A stretch of 64,000 nt of DNA. Origin: Kangiellaceae bacterium. GTDB taxonomy: Bacteria > Pseudomonadota > Gammaproteobacteria > Enterobacterales > Kangiellaceae. Shown piece after piece: positions 8,666-19,098 of the stretch (positions are counted from its first letter, which is position 1; every line of letters begins with the position of its first letter). The stretch lies in NCBI GenBank assembly GCA_019090895.1, contig JAHRVB010000199.1, positions 28,422 through 92,421 of the forward strand, read 5' to 3'. A program made the translations under genes and the position numbers. Below the pieces are notes generated by a model. It did not search any database and was not told the origin of the DNA. It saw only the letters and a program-made list of their open reading frames with translations.

Positions 8666-8693
8666 CGGTGGAACTAAAATGTTAGTTCCACCG
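8666..8693. terminator. Perfect 12-bp inverted repeat between convergent genes
   Basis: CGGTGGAACTAA and its exact complement are separated by a 4-base loop (AATG, 8678-8681). It sits between the 3' ends of the DsbA-like gene and sufS. No long T-run follows on either side, so it is either a weak terminator or another structured element, such as a transcript-end stabiliser. Confidence 0.45.
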
Positions 8694-8819
8694 CCATCTA
8701 AATTTACCACCAGTAATTAATGATTAGTTCATTCCATCAAAAATTAATTATAAAGTCGTTTTGTAACTTTTGCTGTAAGAAATAGAATCAACGGGGAATA
8801 AATTTAACCAGAAATTCGA

Positions 8820-10073
8820 TCAAGCGAGGGTCTCCTCAATCTCTTTTATGCCTTCGATGAGTTGAGCTATATCGTCTGAATCGTTATAGAGCCCAAAGGA
8901 AGCTCGCAAGCAATGTTTCACACCAATCGCTTGTAAACAGGGTTGAGCGCAATGATGACCAGCACGGACTGCCACCTTTTTTTCAGCCAGTAACGAAGCA
9001 ACATCATGGCAGTGATATTTTGGACTGAAGAAACTTACAAGGTTCTTACTGTTCAAACTGGACACTATATCAAAACTAGTTTCATTGTTAATTCGCTGAA
9101 CCAATTCAGTCACCAACGCTTGTTCATGTCTTTGGATAGCTCCGTAGCCAATTGAATTAATATAATCTATCGCGCTACTTAATCCCGTTAACGCGACCAA
9201 GTTAGCGCTCCCTGCTTCAAGACGAAGGCTATCGGTTCTGAGTTCATAGTCTGCGATAGTGGTCTTATTGACGATACCCCCTCCTAATAGCAATGGTTCT
9301 AGATTGGAATGGTCTTTACTGTATAAAATTCCGCTCCCCCCTGGGGCATATAATTTATGACCTGAAAAAGCGTAATAGTCACAATCAATCTGCTGCAGAT
9401 TTACATCGTCATGGGAGATCGCTTGAGCGCCGTCAATTAATGTCGCTACTTCAAAGTGTTTGGCCGAATCAGTCAAATGTTGAATATTTGGCTGATTTCC
9501 CAGAACATTGGAACAGTGAGTAAAAGCAAATAGAGCGCAGTTCTCGCTCAAAAACATGTCGAGTTGGCTATCATCGATATTTCCACGCGCATCTATCGGT
9601 AAGACATTGAGTTTTGCACCTGTTTGCTGACACAACTGCTGCCAAGGCAATAAATTTGAGTGATGCTCTAATTGAGTGACAAGAATGGAATAGTTGCTGG
9701 TAATCCCATGTTTCAATCCATTAGCAACGAGGTTAATTGACTCGGTCGTACCTTTAGTAAAGGTTATTTGTTCTGAATTGCAGTGGATGAGTTTGGCGAC
9801 TTTTTGGCGACAGTTTTCGATGACTGTTGTCGCACGTTCACTTAACCCGTGCATTCCTCTTCCAGCATTGCCTTGACCGGCTCGAAGGTAGTCAGCAACA
9901 TTTGCAATGACTATTTCTGGAACTTGGCAAGTTGCGGCTGAATCTAAATAGGATAATCGACCAGGGCTCAAATCAGCCGATACTTCGTTCAGCGCCGGAA
10001 AGTCTTTTTTCCAAGGAGAGAGTAAGGTCAATTGAAGTCGCTTCTTGAGAATTAGGGGATTTGTCCCCATCAT
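8820..10073 (-). CDS. sufS: SufS/CsdA-type cysteine desulfurase (group II)
   Basis: A 417-residue PLP enzyme that removes sulfur from L-cysteine as a protein persulfide. The PLP lysine lies in SGHKLYAPGG (about residue 239), the PLP-contacting His in LEHHSNLLPW, and the active-site Cys in VRAGHHCAQP (about 373). The RAGHHCA form marks the group II (SufS/CsdA) class. No SufBCD or SufE genes are next to it. The only other sulfur-transfer gene in the window is the SufU-like one at 3240-3713, a natural partner for SufS-type enzymes. It is divergent from secA with a 196-bp gap. The suf symbol is used by family; a csd role is equally possible. Confidence 0.88.
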   Translation of the reverse strand: MMGTNPLILKKRLQLTLLSPWKKDFPALNEVSADLSPGRLSYLDSAATCQVPEIVIANVADYLRAGQGNAGRGMHGLSERATTVIENCRQKVAKLIHCNSEQITFTKGTTESINLVANGLKHGITSNYSILVTQLEHHSNLLPWQQLCQQTGAKLNVLPIDARGNIDDSQLDMFLSENCALFAFTHCSNVLGNQPNIQHLTDSAKHFEVATLIDGAQAISHDDVNLQQIDCDYYAFSGHKLYAPGGSGILYSKDHSNLEPLLLGGGIVNKTTIADYELRTDSLRLEAGSANLVALTGLSSAIDYINSIGYGAIQRHEQALVTELVQRINNETSFDIVSSLNSKNLVSFFSPKYHCHDVASLLAEKKVAVRAGHHCAQPCLQAIGVKHCLRASFGLYNDSDDIAQLIEGIKEIEETLA

Positions 10074-10212
10074 AATCCAAATCGCTGGACCTTGGCCATT
10101 TAATCTAGTTTATTTCCCTGTCTAAATGGAGCGGTATGACTAGAGAAGAAGTCTCTAACAAGGTACAATTCCGCGATTAAATCTCGAGATAACTTGTTGC
10201 GTCGTTCGATTT

Positions 10213-10242
10213 TTGCACAAGTTAGCGGGTTGCCACTATAAA
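10213..10242 (+). promoter_or_regulatory. Predicted sigma-70 promoter of secA
   Basis: A -35 TTGCAC (10213-10218) and a -10 TATAAA (10237-10242) are separated by 18 bases. Transcription would start about 20 bases before the secA ATG, leaving a short leader with an AGGT Shine-Dalgarno at 10255-10258. Confidence 0.6.
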
Positions 10243-10269
10243 ATTAAACTTATTAGGTAGTATTTGTCC

Positions 10270-12984
10270 ATGTTTGGAAATATGTTAACCAAAATATTCG
10301 GAAGCCGTAATCAGCGTTTGTTGAAACAAATGAACAAGCGCATTGGTGGTGTTAGTGCTTTAGCTGACTCGGTTAAGGAATTATCTGATGAAGAACTTGC
10401 GGCATGTACCGTCAAATTTAAACAAAGACTAGAACAAGGCGAAACATTAGATGACCTTCTAGAAGAAGCTTTTGCCGTAGTAAGAGAAGCTGGCGAACGA
10501 GTGCTGAATATGCGTCATTTCGACGTGCAGCTCATCGGTGGAATGGTGCTACACAACGGAAAAATTGCAGAAATGAAAACAGGGGAAGGTAAGACCCTGG
10601 TCGCGACTCTATCTGCCTATCTAAATGCGTTAAGTGGTGAAGGCGTTCATATTATTACTGTTAATGATTACCTAGCACAACGTGATTCTGATTGGATGGG
10701 ACCTCTGTACAAATTTTTAGGTCTTTCTGTTGGGGTTATTCTATCGGGCCAAGATACTGAAACAAAGCGAGCTGCCTATGCTTGCGATATCACTTTCGGT
10801 ACCAATAACGAGTACGGCTTCGATTATCTAAGAGATAACATGGCTTTTTCCGTCGAAGAAAAAGTTCAACGTTCACTCAACTATGCGATTATCGATGAAG
10901 TTGATTCGATTTTGATCGATGAAGCCCGTACGCCTCTTATTATCTCGGGTGCAGTCGAGGATAGTTCTGAGCAATATAAAGCGATTGATAAGTTAATACC
11001 ATTTTTAGAGCAACAAACCGACGAAGAAGATCAGCAAAGCGGCGATTTCTTAATTGATGAAAAAGCCAAGCAAGTGCATTTGAGTGAAAAAGGCCAGGAA
11101 CGAGTTGAAGAGCTACTCATCTCTAATAAACTTTTAGGGGATGGTCAAAACCTATACAGTGCCGCTTCTATTTCGCTTTTGCATCATGTCAATGCGGCAT
11201 TGAGAGCACATGTATTATTTAAAAGAGATGTTGATTATATTGTCAAAGATGATGAAGTCATTATCGTTGATGAACATACTGGACGAACCATGCCAGGTCG
11301 TCGTTGGTCAGACGGGTTGCATCAAGCGGTCGAAGCGAAAGAAGGCTGTAATATTCAAAATGAAAGCCAAACACTAGCGTCGATTACCTTTCAGAACTTG
11401 TTCAGGCTGTATGATAAATTATCAGGAATGACCGGAACAGCTGATACAGAAGCATTCGAATTAAATCAAATCTATGGCTTGGAAGTGGTGGTAATGCCCA
11501 CTAACCAACCGATGTTAAGAAACGATCTCGGCGACCTTATTTTTCTAACCAAACAAGAAAAATACATGGCTATTATCGAAGATATTCTTGAGCGCAGAGA
11601 AGCTGGCCAACCCATTTTAGTCGGAACAGCCTCCGTAGAGTCTTCTGAAATATTGTCCAAAGTTTTAAAAGACAAGAAAATCAAGCATCAGGTGCTTAAC
11701 GCTAAATACCACTCAAAAGAAGCGGATATTATTGCGCAAGCGGGTCGACCTGGAAATGTCACTATCGCAACTAATATGGCAGGCCGAGGAACAGACATCG
11801 TGCTAGGTGGTAGTCTTCAAGCGGATTTAGATGCACTTAAGAAACCGTCAGAAGAACACATTGCGAAATTGACGGCCGATTGGGAAATCCGTCATAAGCA
11901 AGTTCTAGATGCTGGAGGACTGGTCATTATAGGAACTGAACGGCATGAATCTCGCCGAATTGATAACCAGCTGCGTGGAAGAGCCGGTCGACAAGGAGAT
12001 CCTGGTCACAGTCGGTTCTATTTATCTCTTGAAGATGATTTGATGCGTATTTTTGCTTCCGACAGAATGGCGAGCATGATGCAAAAAATGGGCTGGGAAG
12101 AAGGTGAAGCCATCGAACACAAATGGGTTTCAAGAGCGATTGAAAATGCTCAAAAGAAAGTTGAGACTCGAAACTTTGATATTCGTAAAAGCTTATTAGA
12201 ATACGATGATGTAGCCAATGATCAACGAAAAGTAATTTATGAACAACGCTCTGAGCTAATGTCGACTGAAGATGTATCGGATACCATAAGTTCCCTAAGA
12301 GAAGATGTTCTCAGTACTGTTATTAGCCAATATATTCCACCGCAAAGTATTGATGATATGTGGAATATCGGTGGGCTGGAAGATAGGCTTAAGTCTGATT
12401 TTCTCGTCGAGATGCCTGTACAAAAATGGCTAGACGAAGACGAAGAACTTCACGAAGAGCCTTTACGACAGAAAATATTACAAAACCTTGTGGAAGAATA
12501 TAGCCAGAAGGAAGAGCAAGTTGGTGCAATTGTTATTCGACATTTCGAAAAATCAGTGATGTTGCAGAACCTTGATAGCCATTGGAAGGAGCATCTTGCT
12601 TCAATGGACTATTTACGCCAGGGCATTGGTCTACGAAGCTATGCTCAAAAAAATCCCAAGCAAGAATATAAGCGTGAGGCATTCGAGCTGTTTTCGGAAA
12701 TGCTTGAGAATATAAAGTTTGAAGTCATTTCTATTCTTTCAAAAGTTCAAGTTAAAGATCCTGAAGACGTCGATGCCGTTGAAGAACAAAGAAGGAAAGA
12801 AGCACAGGCAAGTCAAGTTACCTACGAGCACGAACAAGGTTCGGCATTGCCAGAGCAACCGCAACAACAACCAGCGGAATCACATACCCCTTATACTCGG
12901 GAAGGACAAAAAGTAGGAAGGAATGAACCGTGCCCTTGTGGCTCAGGTAAAAAATACAAACAATGTCATGGAAAATTGGTTTAA
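10270..12984 (+). CDS. secA: Preprotein translocase ATPase SecA
   Basis: This 904-residue ATPase drives Sec-dependent export through SecYEG. The Walker A region [11 protein letters not shown] lies near residue 102-112, the Walker B-like [18 protein letters not shown] follows, and the C-terminal zinc motif [14 protein letters not shown] binds SecB and phospholipid. Length and motif order are normal for gammaproteobacterial SecA. ATG 10270 is chosen over TTG 10264 because the AGGT ribosome site is correctly spaced only for the ATG. mutT follows 37 bases downstream, the same order as in E. coli. No secM or lpxC lies upstream; sufS does, on the other strand. Confidence 0.98.
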   Translation: MFGNMLTKIFGSRNQRLLKQMNKRIGGVSALADSVKELSDEELAACTVKFKQRLEQGETLDDLLEEAFAVVREAGERVLNMRHFDVQLIGGMVLHNGKIAEMKTGEGKTLVATLSAYLNALSGEGVHIITVNDYLAQRDSDWMGPLYKFLGLSVGVILSGQDTETKRAAYACDITFGTNNEYGFDYLRDNMAFSVEEKVQRSLNYAIIDEVDSILIDEARTPLIISGAVEDSSEQYKAIDKLIPFLEQQTDEEDQQSGDFLIDEKAKQVHLSEKGQERVEELLISNKLLGDGQNLYSAASISLLHHVNAALRAHVLFKRDVDYIVKDDEVIIVDEHTGRTMPGRRWSDGLHQAVEAKEGCNIQNESQTLASITFQNLFRLYDKLSGMTGTADTEAFELNQIYGLEVVVMPTNQPMLRNDLGDLIFLTKQEKYMAIIEDILERREAGQPILVGTASVESSEILSKVLKDKKIKHQVLNAKYHSKEADIIAQAGRPGNVTIATNMAGRGTDIVLGGSLQADLDALKKPSEEHIAKLTADWEIRHKQVLDAGGLVIIGTERHESRRIDNQLRGRAGRQGDPGHSRFYLSLEDDLMRIFASDRMASMMQKMGWEEGEAIEHKWVSRAIENAQKKVETRNFDIRKSLLEYDDVANDQRKVIYEQRSELMSTEDVSDTISSLREDVLSTVISQYIPPQSIDDMWNIGGLEDRLKSDFLVEMPVQKWLDEDEELHEEPLRQKILQNLVEEYSQKEEQVGAIVIRHFEKSVMLQNLDSHWKEHLASMDYLRQGIGLRSYAQKNPKQEYKREAFELFSEMLENIKFEVISILSKVQVKDPEDVDAVEEQRRKEAQASQVTYEHEQGSALPEQPQQQPAESHTPYTREGQKVGRNEPCPCGSGKKYKQCHGKLV

Positions 12985-13021
12985 TAAAACCGATTTATAG
13001 TTAAATCAAAAGGGACAGGCT

Positions 13022-13474
13022 TTGGAGTTTATTCAAGTTGTTGCTGGAATTATTCTTAGTGAAGATATTTTCAGTGACACTTCTTCGACTGCTACAGTTC
13101 AGGCCACTGAACGAATACAAAACACTCAAGTACTAATATCCAAACGGCACAAAAACTCACATCAAGGAGGGCGGTGGGAATTTCCAGGTGGTAAAGTCGA
13201 AAAGCACGAGCTAAAAGAGCACGCGTTGAGTCGTGAACTGAAAGAAGAGCTTAATATCTCTGTTGTTGATTCTTTGTTCTTTAAGAAAATCGAGTTTGAC
13301 TACGGCGATAAACAAGTAGAGTTGCTTTTCTATTTCATTCGTCGGTATGAAGGCCGAGAGCGGGGACTAGAAGGTCAACAAATTCGATGGGTAAATCTCA
13401 ATGAGCTCGGGGAATACCTTTTTCCTGAAGCTAATCAACCGGTAGTCGACGCGCTTGTAACAGGGCTTTTCTAG
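13022..13474 (+). CDS. mutT: Nudix hydrolase MutT (8-oxo-dGTP diphosphatase)
   Basis: A 150-residue Nudix protein. The Nudix box at residues 57-79 has the pattern G-x5-E-x7-RELKEELNI, with Asn in place of the usual final Gly. MutT clears 8-oxo-dGTP from the nucleotide pool and so prevents A-to-C mutations. The start is TTG at 13022 with AGGG (13011-13014) seven bases upstream; no ATG fits the family N-terminus. It has roughly 20 extra residues (about 13-34) between the first strands compared with E. coli MutT. It is directly downstream of secA, as in E. coli, and probably co-transcribed. Confidence 0.9.
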   Translation: MEFIQVVAGIILSEDIFSDTSSTATVQATERIQNTQVLISKRHKNSHQGGRWEFPGGKVEKHELKEHALSRELKEELNISVVDSLFFKKIEFDYGDKQVELLFYFIRRYEGRERGLEGQQIRWVNLNELGEYLFPEANQPVVDALVTGLF

Positions 13475-13522
13475 AATGTCCAACCGACTCCAAATGATAA
13501 CTAAATCCATAAAAATCAAATT

Positions 13523-13978
13523 TTATTCTCTCATAATTGCTTCGTTTTGTCTGACGACTTCATTTCTGTTTGGTGTTAATTGAAAACAAAAGTTCTGCGT
13601 TCCTTTCCAAACAATATCAATAATTTTTCCAGATCCCTCATAACGAACAAGTCTACTGCATACATCATCGGTTCCGCCGAGTTCAAAAAGAGAAAACCCG
13701 AATCCCACACTGCTGTTTCCTGAGCGAGAACTTGAACCTATGGAGATGGCGCTATTTCCTGGTTCGGTTTCTTTGTTTACCCATTCGGCATACTGAATAT
13801 CATCGATTGCTTGGGTACGGGTAGGCAGTCCCCAGTATTCTATCAGTTCTTTGTAGTCTGATTTTATCCAGTCATTGATTCTGCTATTGACGGTTGCAAC
13901 GGGGATACTGGTGCAGCCAACTAACAGTACGACCAATAATGTGTTGGTAATAGGTCTGAGATAACGCATATTAGCCAT
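13523..13978 (-). CDS. Small predicted lipoprotein of unknown function
   Basis: A 151-residue protein from ATG 13978, which has AAGGA eight bases upstream; a longer frame to 14044 lacks such support. The N-terminus is a signal peptide ending in a lipobox LLVGCTS (Cys near residue 22). The mature part has a Gly/Ser-rich stretch (SIGSSSRSGNSSVGFGFSLF), two later cysteines and an aromatic segment with WGLPT and YAEWV. I do not recognise a family with certainty; the layout resembles small outer-membrane assembly-type lipoproteins. It is divergent from prfB and converges on mutT. Confidence 0.75.
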   Translation of the reverse strand: MANMRYLRPITNTLLVVLLVGCTSIPVATVNSRINDWIKSDYKELIEYWGLPTRTQAIDDIQYAEWVNKETEPGNSAISIGSSSRSGNSSVGFGFSLFELGGTDDVCSRLVRYEGSGKIIDIVWKGTQNFCFQLTPNRNEVVRQNEAIMRE

Positions 13979-14073
13979 TTGATGATTCCTTATAAGCAAT
14001 ATGTCTGGGATAAGGCATTGATCTTTAGTAGAATAGCTTCCCATAATACTAGCAGCAAACTGTTGAACTATCG

Positions 14074-15172
14074 ATGATTGAAGTCACTTCCATAAAAGAA
14101 CGAATTAAAGACCTAAAAGTGAGAACCGAAACGCTTAGGGGGTATCTTTGACTATAATGAACGCAAAGAAAGGCTCACAGAAGTCGAAAGAGAACTAGAG
14201 TTACCAGACGTTTGGAACGAGCCAGAACGAGCACAAGCGCTAGGCAAAGAACGTTCAGAGTTAGAAGCGATAGTTACGACCATCGACAAGTTAGATAATG
14301 GTTTAGATGATTCAGAAGATTTTCTGATGATGGCTGTAGAAGAAAATGATCAAGAAAGTGTTGATGAGCTGGTCGCTGAGTTAGATGAGCTAGAGATATA
14401 TTTAGAAAAACTCGAATTCAGAAGAATGTTCAGTGGCGATATGGACACTGAAAATGCTTATATTGATATTCAGTCCGGCTCAGGCGGTACTGAAGCGCAA
14501 GATTGGGCTGATATGTTATTAAGGATGTATCTCCGTTGGTGCGAGAGTCGAGGGTTTAAAGCCGATATTATCGAGCTATCCAGCGGGGAAGTCGCTGGAA
14601 TTAAAGGTGCCACTATTCAGGTAAAAGGCGAATATGCATTTGGCTGGTTAAGAACAGAAACCGGAGTTCATCGATTAGTTCGTAAATCGCCCTTTGATTC
14701 TGGTAGCAGACGTCATACGAGTTTTGCCAGTGTATTTTGTTATCCAGAAATTAAAGATGACGTTGAAATAGATGTTAATCCGGCTGATTTAAGAATTGAT
14801 ACCTATCGAGCAAGTGGAGCGGGTGGTCAACATGTTAATAAGACTGACTCGGCGGTTCGAATAACGCATCTTCCCACTAATACAGTGGTTCAGTGTCAAA
14901 ATGATCGTTCGCAACATAAAAACAAAGATCAAGCGATGAAGCTTTTGAAAGCAAAGCTCTATGAACTAGAAATACAAAAACAAAATGCCGAAAAGCAAGT
15001 CATGGAAGATGCGAAGTCGGACATCGGCTGGGGGAGTCAGATTCGTTCTTATGTACTCGACCAATCTCGAATTAAAGATCTACGGACAGGATATGAATCG
15101 ACCAATACCCAAGCGGTGTTGGATGGAGATTTAGATGGCTTTATTGAGGAAAGCTTAAAAGCCGGACTATAG
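14074..15172 (+). CDS. prfB: Peptide chain release factor 2, expressed by programmed +1 frameshift
   Basis: Two frames make one 365-residue protein, the same length as E. coli RF2. Codons 1-25 (14074-14148) are followed by an in-frame TGA at 14149-14151. A +1 shift on CTT places GAC at 14150-14152 and the reading continues to 15172. RF2 recognises UGA and UAA and releases the finished peptide. The stop-recognition motif SPF lies in [12 protein letters not shown] and the catalytic GGQ in [12 protein letters not shown]. Low RF2 slows stopping at the internal UGA and raises frameshifting, giving autoregulation. lysS follows 140 bases downstream, as in E. coli. Confidence 0.98.
14137..14152 (+). 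promoter_or_regulatory. prfB: Programmed +1 frameshift site of prfB
   Basis: AGG GGG TAT CTT TGA C contains the three known elements: a Shine-Dalgarno-like AGGGGG just upstream, the slippery CTT codon at 14146-14148, and the poor stop context TGA-C. The layout is the same as in E. coli prfB. Confidence 0.97.
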
Positions 15173-15280
15173 ATTTAATTGAGTATTGTAAGAAAGTAAC
15201 AAAAACAAAGATAAGTAGTTATTTATAATAAATCATGCAGTAAGACTGTAGTGAAAGAGAAAAAAAATACTAATTTTATT

Positions 15281-15310
15281 AGACAACGATAAATTAAAAA
15301 AGACAACGAT
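15281..15310 (+). repeat. Direct repeat ahead of lysS
   Basis: AGACAACGAT occurs at 15281-15290 and again at 15301-15310, separated by an A-rich 10-mer. The second copy ends immediately before the lysS start codon region. No function is evident. Confidence 0.5.
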
Positions 15311-15311
15311 T

Positions 15312-16865
15312 ATGAGCAATACTGAAAATCAAGCAAGCCAAACCGACGACAATAAATTGATTGCAGAGCGAAAAGATAAACTCGCTAGCATTCGTGAAAA
15401 TTGCCCATCTAACGGTCACCCAAATAAGTTCAAACCAGAATTTTATGCCGCCGATTTGCAGCAAGAATATGGTGAACAAGAAAAAGAAACAATCTTGGGC
15501 TTAAATAAAATCGTTAGCATAGCCGGTCGAGTAATGGCGAAGCGTGGACCATTCTTCGTTATTCAAGATATGACTGGGCGTATTCAAGCCTATGCAGCCA
15601 AAGATGTACAAAAAGACGTAAAAGAAAAATGGAGCGGTATTGATATCGGCGATATTATCGGCGTTAAAGGCCAGCTGAAGCTAAGTGGCCACGGTGATCT
15701 GTTTGTCGGTATGCAAGAATACCACTTGCTCACAAAATCTTTACGACCACTCCCTGAAAAGCATGCTGGATTGAAAGATCAAGAAATTAAATATCGACAG
15801 CGATATATCGATTTGATCACCAATGAAGATACTCGAAAGAACTTTAAAATTAGAAGTCAGGTTATTGAAGGGATCAGACGCTTCCTAGTCGAAAGAAACT
15901 TTATGGAAGTAGAAACGCCAATGTTACAAGTTATTCCAGGCGGTGCTGTAGCAAGACCATTCGTGACCCATCACAATGCTATGGATATCGATATGTACTT
16001 GCGAATTGCTCCAGAGCTTTACTTGAAGCGGTTAGTGGTGGGCGGTTTTGATCGTGTATTTGAAATAAATAGAAACTTCAGAAATGAAGGGCTCTCTACA
16101 AGGCATAACCCCGAGTTTACAATGTTAGAGTTTTATCAAGCTTATGCGGATTTTCAAGATTTAATGAATTTAACTGAAGACATGCTACGAAAGGTGGCAA
16201 TAGACGTTCTAGGTTCAGCGATTGTGACAAATACGGTTAAAGATGCTGAAGGAAATATTACTGAAAGCGTTGATTACGATTTTGGTTCCAAGTTTGCACG
16301 TATTTCAATGGTCGACGCAATTTTGAAACACAATCCTAGCTTTGATGAAGCTGTATTTAGATCGCCGGAAGATAATTTCGAGCAAATCAAACAATACGCC
16401 AAGTCGGTACATGTAAAAGAGCCTGCTGTGGATGGTATTTGGGGGCCTGGCAAATATATTTGCGAAATATTCGAAGAGACTGCCGAGCATTTACTAATTC
16501 AACCGACCTTTATTACAGAGTACCCGTGGGAAGTTTCGCCATTAGCACGAAGAAACGATGAGAATTCATTTATTACGGACCGATTTGAATTTTTTGTTGG
16601 CGGGCGAGAAATTGCAAATGGATTTTCTGAGCTGAATGATGCAGAAGATCAAGCGGCAAGATTTAGAAAACAAGTTGAAGAAAAAGATGCCGGTGATGAT
16701 GAAGCAATGCACTTCGATGAAGATTATATCAACGCATTGGAGTATGGTTTACCGCCGACTGCGGGAGAAGGCATAGGGATTGACCGTTTGGTGATGTTGT
16801 TCACGGACTCTCCGACGATAAAAGATGTAATCTTGTTTCCCCATATGAAACCACAATCAAATTAA
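15312..16865 (+). CDS. lysS: Lysyl-tRNA synthetase, class II
   Basis: A 517-residue enzyme that charges tRNA-Lys. The N-terminal OB-fold anticodon-binding domain covers residues about 65-175 ([18 protein letters not shown]). The class II catalytic core follows, with motif 2 [19 protein letters not shown] and motif 3 [13 protein letters not shown]. The length matches bacterial class II LysRS. ATG at 15312 is the first Met and agrees with the family. It is downstream of prfB on the same strand with a 139-bp gap, so it may share transcripts but could have its own promoter in the AT-rich spacer. Confidence 0.98.
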   Translation: MSNTENQASQTDDNKLIAERKDKLASIRENCPSNGHPNKFKPEFYAADLQQEYGEQEKETILGLNKIVSIAGRVMAKRGPFFVIQDMTGRIQAYAAKDVQKDVKEKWSGIDIGDIIGVKGQLKLSGHGDLFVGMQEYHLLTKSLRPLPEKHAGLKDQEIKYRQRYIDLITNEDTRKNFKIRSQVIEGIRRFLVERNFMEVETPMLQVIPGGAVARPFVTHHNAMDIDMYLRIAPELYLKRLVVGGFDRVFEINRNFRNEGLSTRHNPEFTMLEFYQAYADFQDLMNLTEDMLRKVAIDVLGSAIVTNTVKDAEGNITESVDYDFGSKFARISMVDAILKHNPSFDEAVFRSPEDNFEQIKQYAKSVHVKEPAVDGIWGPGKYICEIFEETAEHLLIQPTFITEYPWEVSPLARRNDENSFITDRFEFFVGGREIANGFSELNDAEDQAARFRKQVEEKDAGDDEAMHFDEDYINALEYGLPPTAGEGIGIDRLVMLFTDSPTIKDVILFPHMKPQSN

Positions 16866-16906
16866 TTGACTACCTAGATATTGTTAGGTATCCATAGGCG
16901 AAGCTT

Positions 16907-18835
16907 ATGATTGAAGAAATGATAAATGATTTAGTGAGCTACAACCAAAAAGTTTTGCTCATTGGTTATTTATCTGATTTCGATCAAGAGATACAAATAC
17001 TGCTTCGTCGCTATCAGCTCGATGTTACCCAACAGCCGCCAGAAAATTATCATGTTAAAGATTACTCGGTGATCATTTTTTCTCCAAGTTGTTTGTTCGT
17101 TGAACTTTCTCCTAGAAAAAATAAGCGTTGTTTTCAGTTATCTTTTTCTAAGAATATTCTTGGTGATATACAAATTGTTCGTCCCTTTTCGTTCCAGCAG
17201 TTTCAGACTGCATTCTCCGCTGCAATAGAATTCCATCAAACTAAATCTTCTTTGAGAGATATCGAAAAGCAACATTTAATCGTCAGTAAAGAAAGAAAAA
17301 ATTTGAGCGCAATTGGTGTCGCTTTGAGTGCAGAAAAAGATCTGAATAAGCTGCTAGGGATGGTATTGAAAGAAGGCCGTGGACTTGGAAAGTGTGAAGG
17401 TGCTTCGCTTTACTTAATCGAAAAAAATGAAGCAGGAGAAAATGAACTTGTTTTTAAATTAACTCAAAATAGCAAAATCAGTTTTGATTTTCAAGAGGTT
17501 CGGTTTCCATTAACCAGTGGTTCTCTTGCTGGTTATGTCGCACTTAACGGTGAAATATTAAATATTGAAGATGTTTATCACCTAGCACCCGAGCTACCTT
17601 ATGAGTTTGATAAGAGTTTCGATACAAAAGTCGGTTATCGCTCTAAGGAACTATTAGTTTTACCCATGAAAAATCACAAAGGAAAAACCATTGGAGTTCT
17701 TCAATTCGTCAATACTTTTGGTAAAGATGATTTTGAATTGGCAGAAGGAAACGAGAGCGGCGGTTTCTTATTGTCCAAACAAGGGCTACTGGCTGGACTT
17801 GCGAGTCAAGCAGCAGTTGCTATTGATAATACTCACTTGATAGAGAATATCCAGAACCTGTTCGAGGGCTTCGTTTCAGCATCGGTTAATGCCATTGAAT
17901 CTCGAGACCCAGTGACGAGTGGTCATTCATTTAGAGTTGCAGAGTTGACCACTGGATTAGCGAAGATGTTAGACAAGGAAACAGCTGGAGTTCATAAGAA
18001 CATTCGTTTTAACCAAGAGCAGTTGCGAGAAATAAGGTACGCATCTTTGCTACACGATTTTGGAAAAGTAGGTGTCAAAGAAAATGTGTTATTGAAAGCT
18101 AACAAGCTACATGCGAGTCGCTTTCAATATTTAGAACTGAAAATCGAATGGCAAAAGCAAATGCTCGAGAAGCGGTTTTATAAACAATTGTTACAGCAAA
18201 ATAAATCGTTTGATCCAAAACTGTTTCAACAAAAAAACATCCTTGATTTGGGAATTAATGACAGTGCTTTTAAAGCATTAATTAATGAACTTAATCAGTT
18301 AGAACAATATAAGAAAATGCTGTTTAAAGCTAACCAACCCAGCTTATTGGAAGAAAAAATAGCCTCAGAATTATCCCATATGGCTGACTATAAAATGGAT
18401 CAAGAATTTCCATTCTCACAGCGTTTAATTAGCGACTCTGATTTTCTGTCCCTCTCTATATCAAAAGGAAGTTTAACCGCTCGAGAGCGTAATGAAATCC
18501 AGTCTCATGTTGTTCATACCCAGGAGTTTTTAGCCAGAATTCCGTGGACAGAAGAATTTTCTGCCATTCCAAGTATTGCTGGCGCGCACCACGAAAAGCT
18601 TGATGGAACGGGATATCCCGCTGGGTTAACAGAAACTCAGATTCCTTTGCCAAGCAAGATCATGGCGATAGCGGATATTTTTGATGCGCTTACTGCGCAA
18701 GATAGACCCTATAAGAAAGCAATTAAGTACGATATAGCCCTTGATATTTTGCAGGATGAGGCGAATAACGGAAAAATTGATGGAGCCATGTTAGACACAT
18801 TTATAGAAAGTAAAATCTATAAATGTGTCCTATAA
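16907..18835 (+). CDS. GAF and HD-GYP domain protein (putative cyclic-di-GMP phosphodiesterase)
   Basis: A 642-residue signalling protein. Residues 1-110 show no clear motif. A GAF sensor domain spans about 135-310, ending in LASQAAVAIDNTHLIE. The HD-GYP domain follows, with HD at 383-384 in LLHDFGKVGV, the HH pair near 560 and the GYP signature in KLDGTGYPAGL. The metal ligands and GYP motif look intact, so hydrolysis of cyclic di-GMP is plausible. About 125 residues (roughly 397-522) are inserted between the HD core and the helix that starts LTARERNEIQSHV; this part is charged and rich in Leu, Lys and Gln, and probably coiled. The gene follows lysS by 41 bases. Confidence 0.87.
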   Translation: MIEEMINDLVSYNQKVLLIGYLSDFDQEIQILLRRYQLDVTQQPPENYHVKDYSVIIFSPSCLFVELSPRKNKRCFQLSFSKNILGDIQIVRPFSFQQFQTAFSAAIEFHQTKSSLRDIEKQHLIVSKERKNLSAIGVALSAEKDLNKLLGMVLKEGRGLGKCEGASLYLIEKNEAGENELVFKLTQNSKISFDFQEVRFPLTSGSLAGYVALNGEILNIEDVYHLAPELPYEFDKSFDTKVGYRSKELLVLPMKNHKGKTIGVLQFVNTFGKDDFELAEGNESGGFLLSKQGLLAGLASQAAVAIDNTHLIENIQNLFEGFVSASVNAIESRDPVTSGHSFRVAELTTGLAKMLDKETAGVHKNIRFNQEQLREIRYASLLHDFGKVGVKENVLLKANKLHASRFQYLELKIEWQKQMLEKRFYKQLLQQNKSFDPKLFQQKNILDLGINDSAFKALINELNQLEQYKKMLFKANQPSLLEEKIASELSHMADYKMDQEFPFSQRLISDSDFLSLSISKGSLTARERNEIQSHVVHTQEFLARIPWTEEFSAIPSIAGAHHEKLDGTGYPAGLTETQIPLPSKIMAIADIFDALTAQDRPYKKAIKYDIALDILQDEANNGKIDGAMLDTFIESKIYKCVL

Positions 18836-19098
18836 CTTTGTAGACTTCTAGCTACTTTGTTAGTTATCAAAATCGTTGTTTAGTAAATAATGCTGAAATT
18901 TAAAACTCGCTGGTCAGAGGACTTGCCTTTTACCCATTAATGCAGGTAGGATTGGTAGGTTTTAAGTAGTATGACTCCTATTGTCAGCTGCCAATCTAGG
19001 CAAGAAACATATAAATACAATTAAAACAACTCAGACTAAAGTAAATAGTCACTCTTTTACTAAGTAGGATTGAAGTAGAAAAATAACAGGAGAATTTC

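Noticed and set aside
14327..15172. prfB as a 281-residue protein starting at ATG 14327
   Set aside because: The +1 frameshift site upstream restores the full 365-residue RF2 that matches E. coli from its first residues.
18910..18925. CTGGTCAGAGGACTTG upstream of the lipase resembles a FadR half-site
   Set aside because: Only the left half matches well; the right half departs from the consensus and the site is about 175 bases from the gene.
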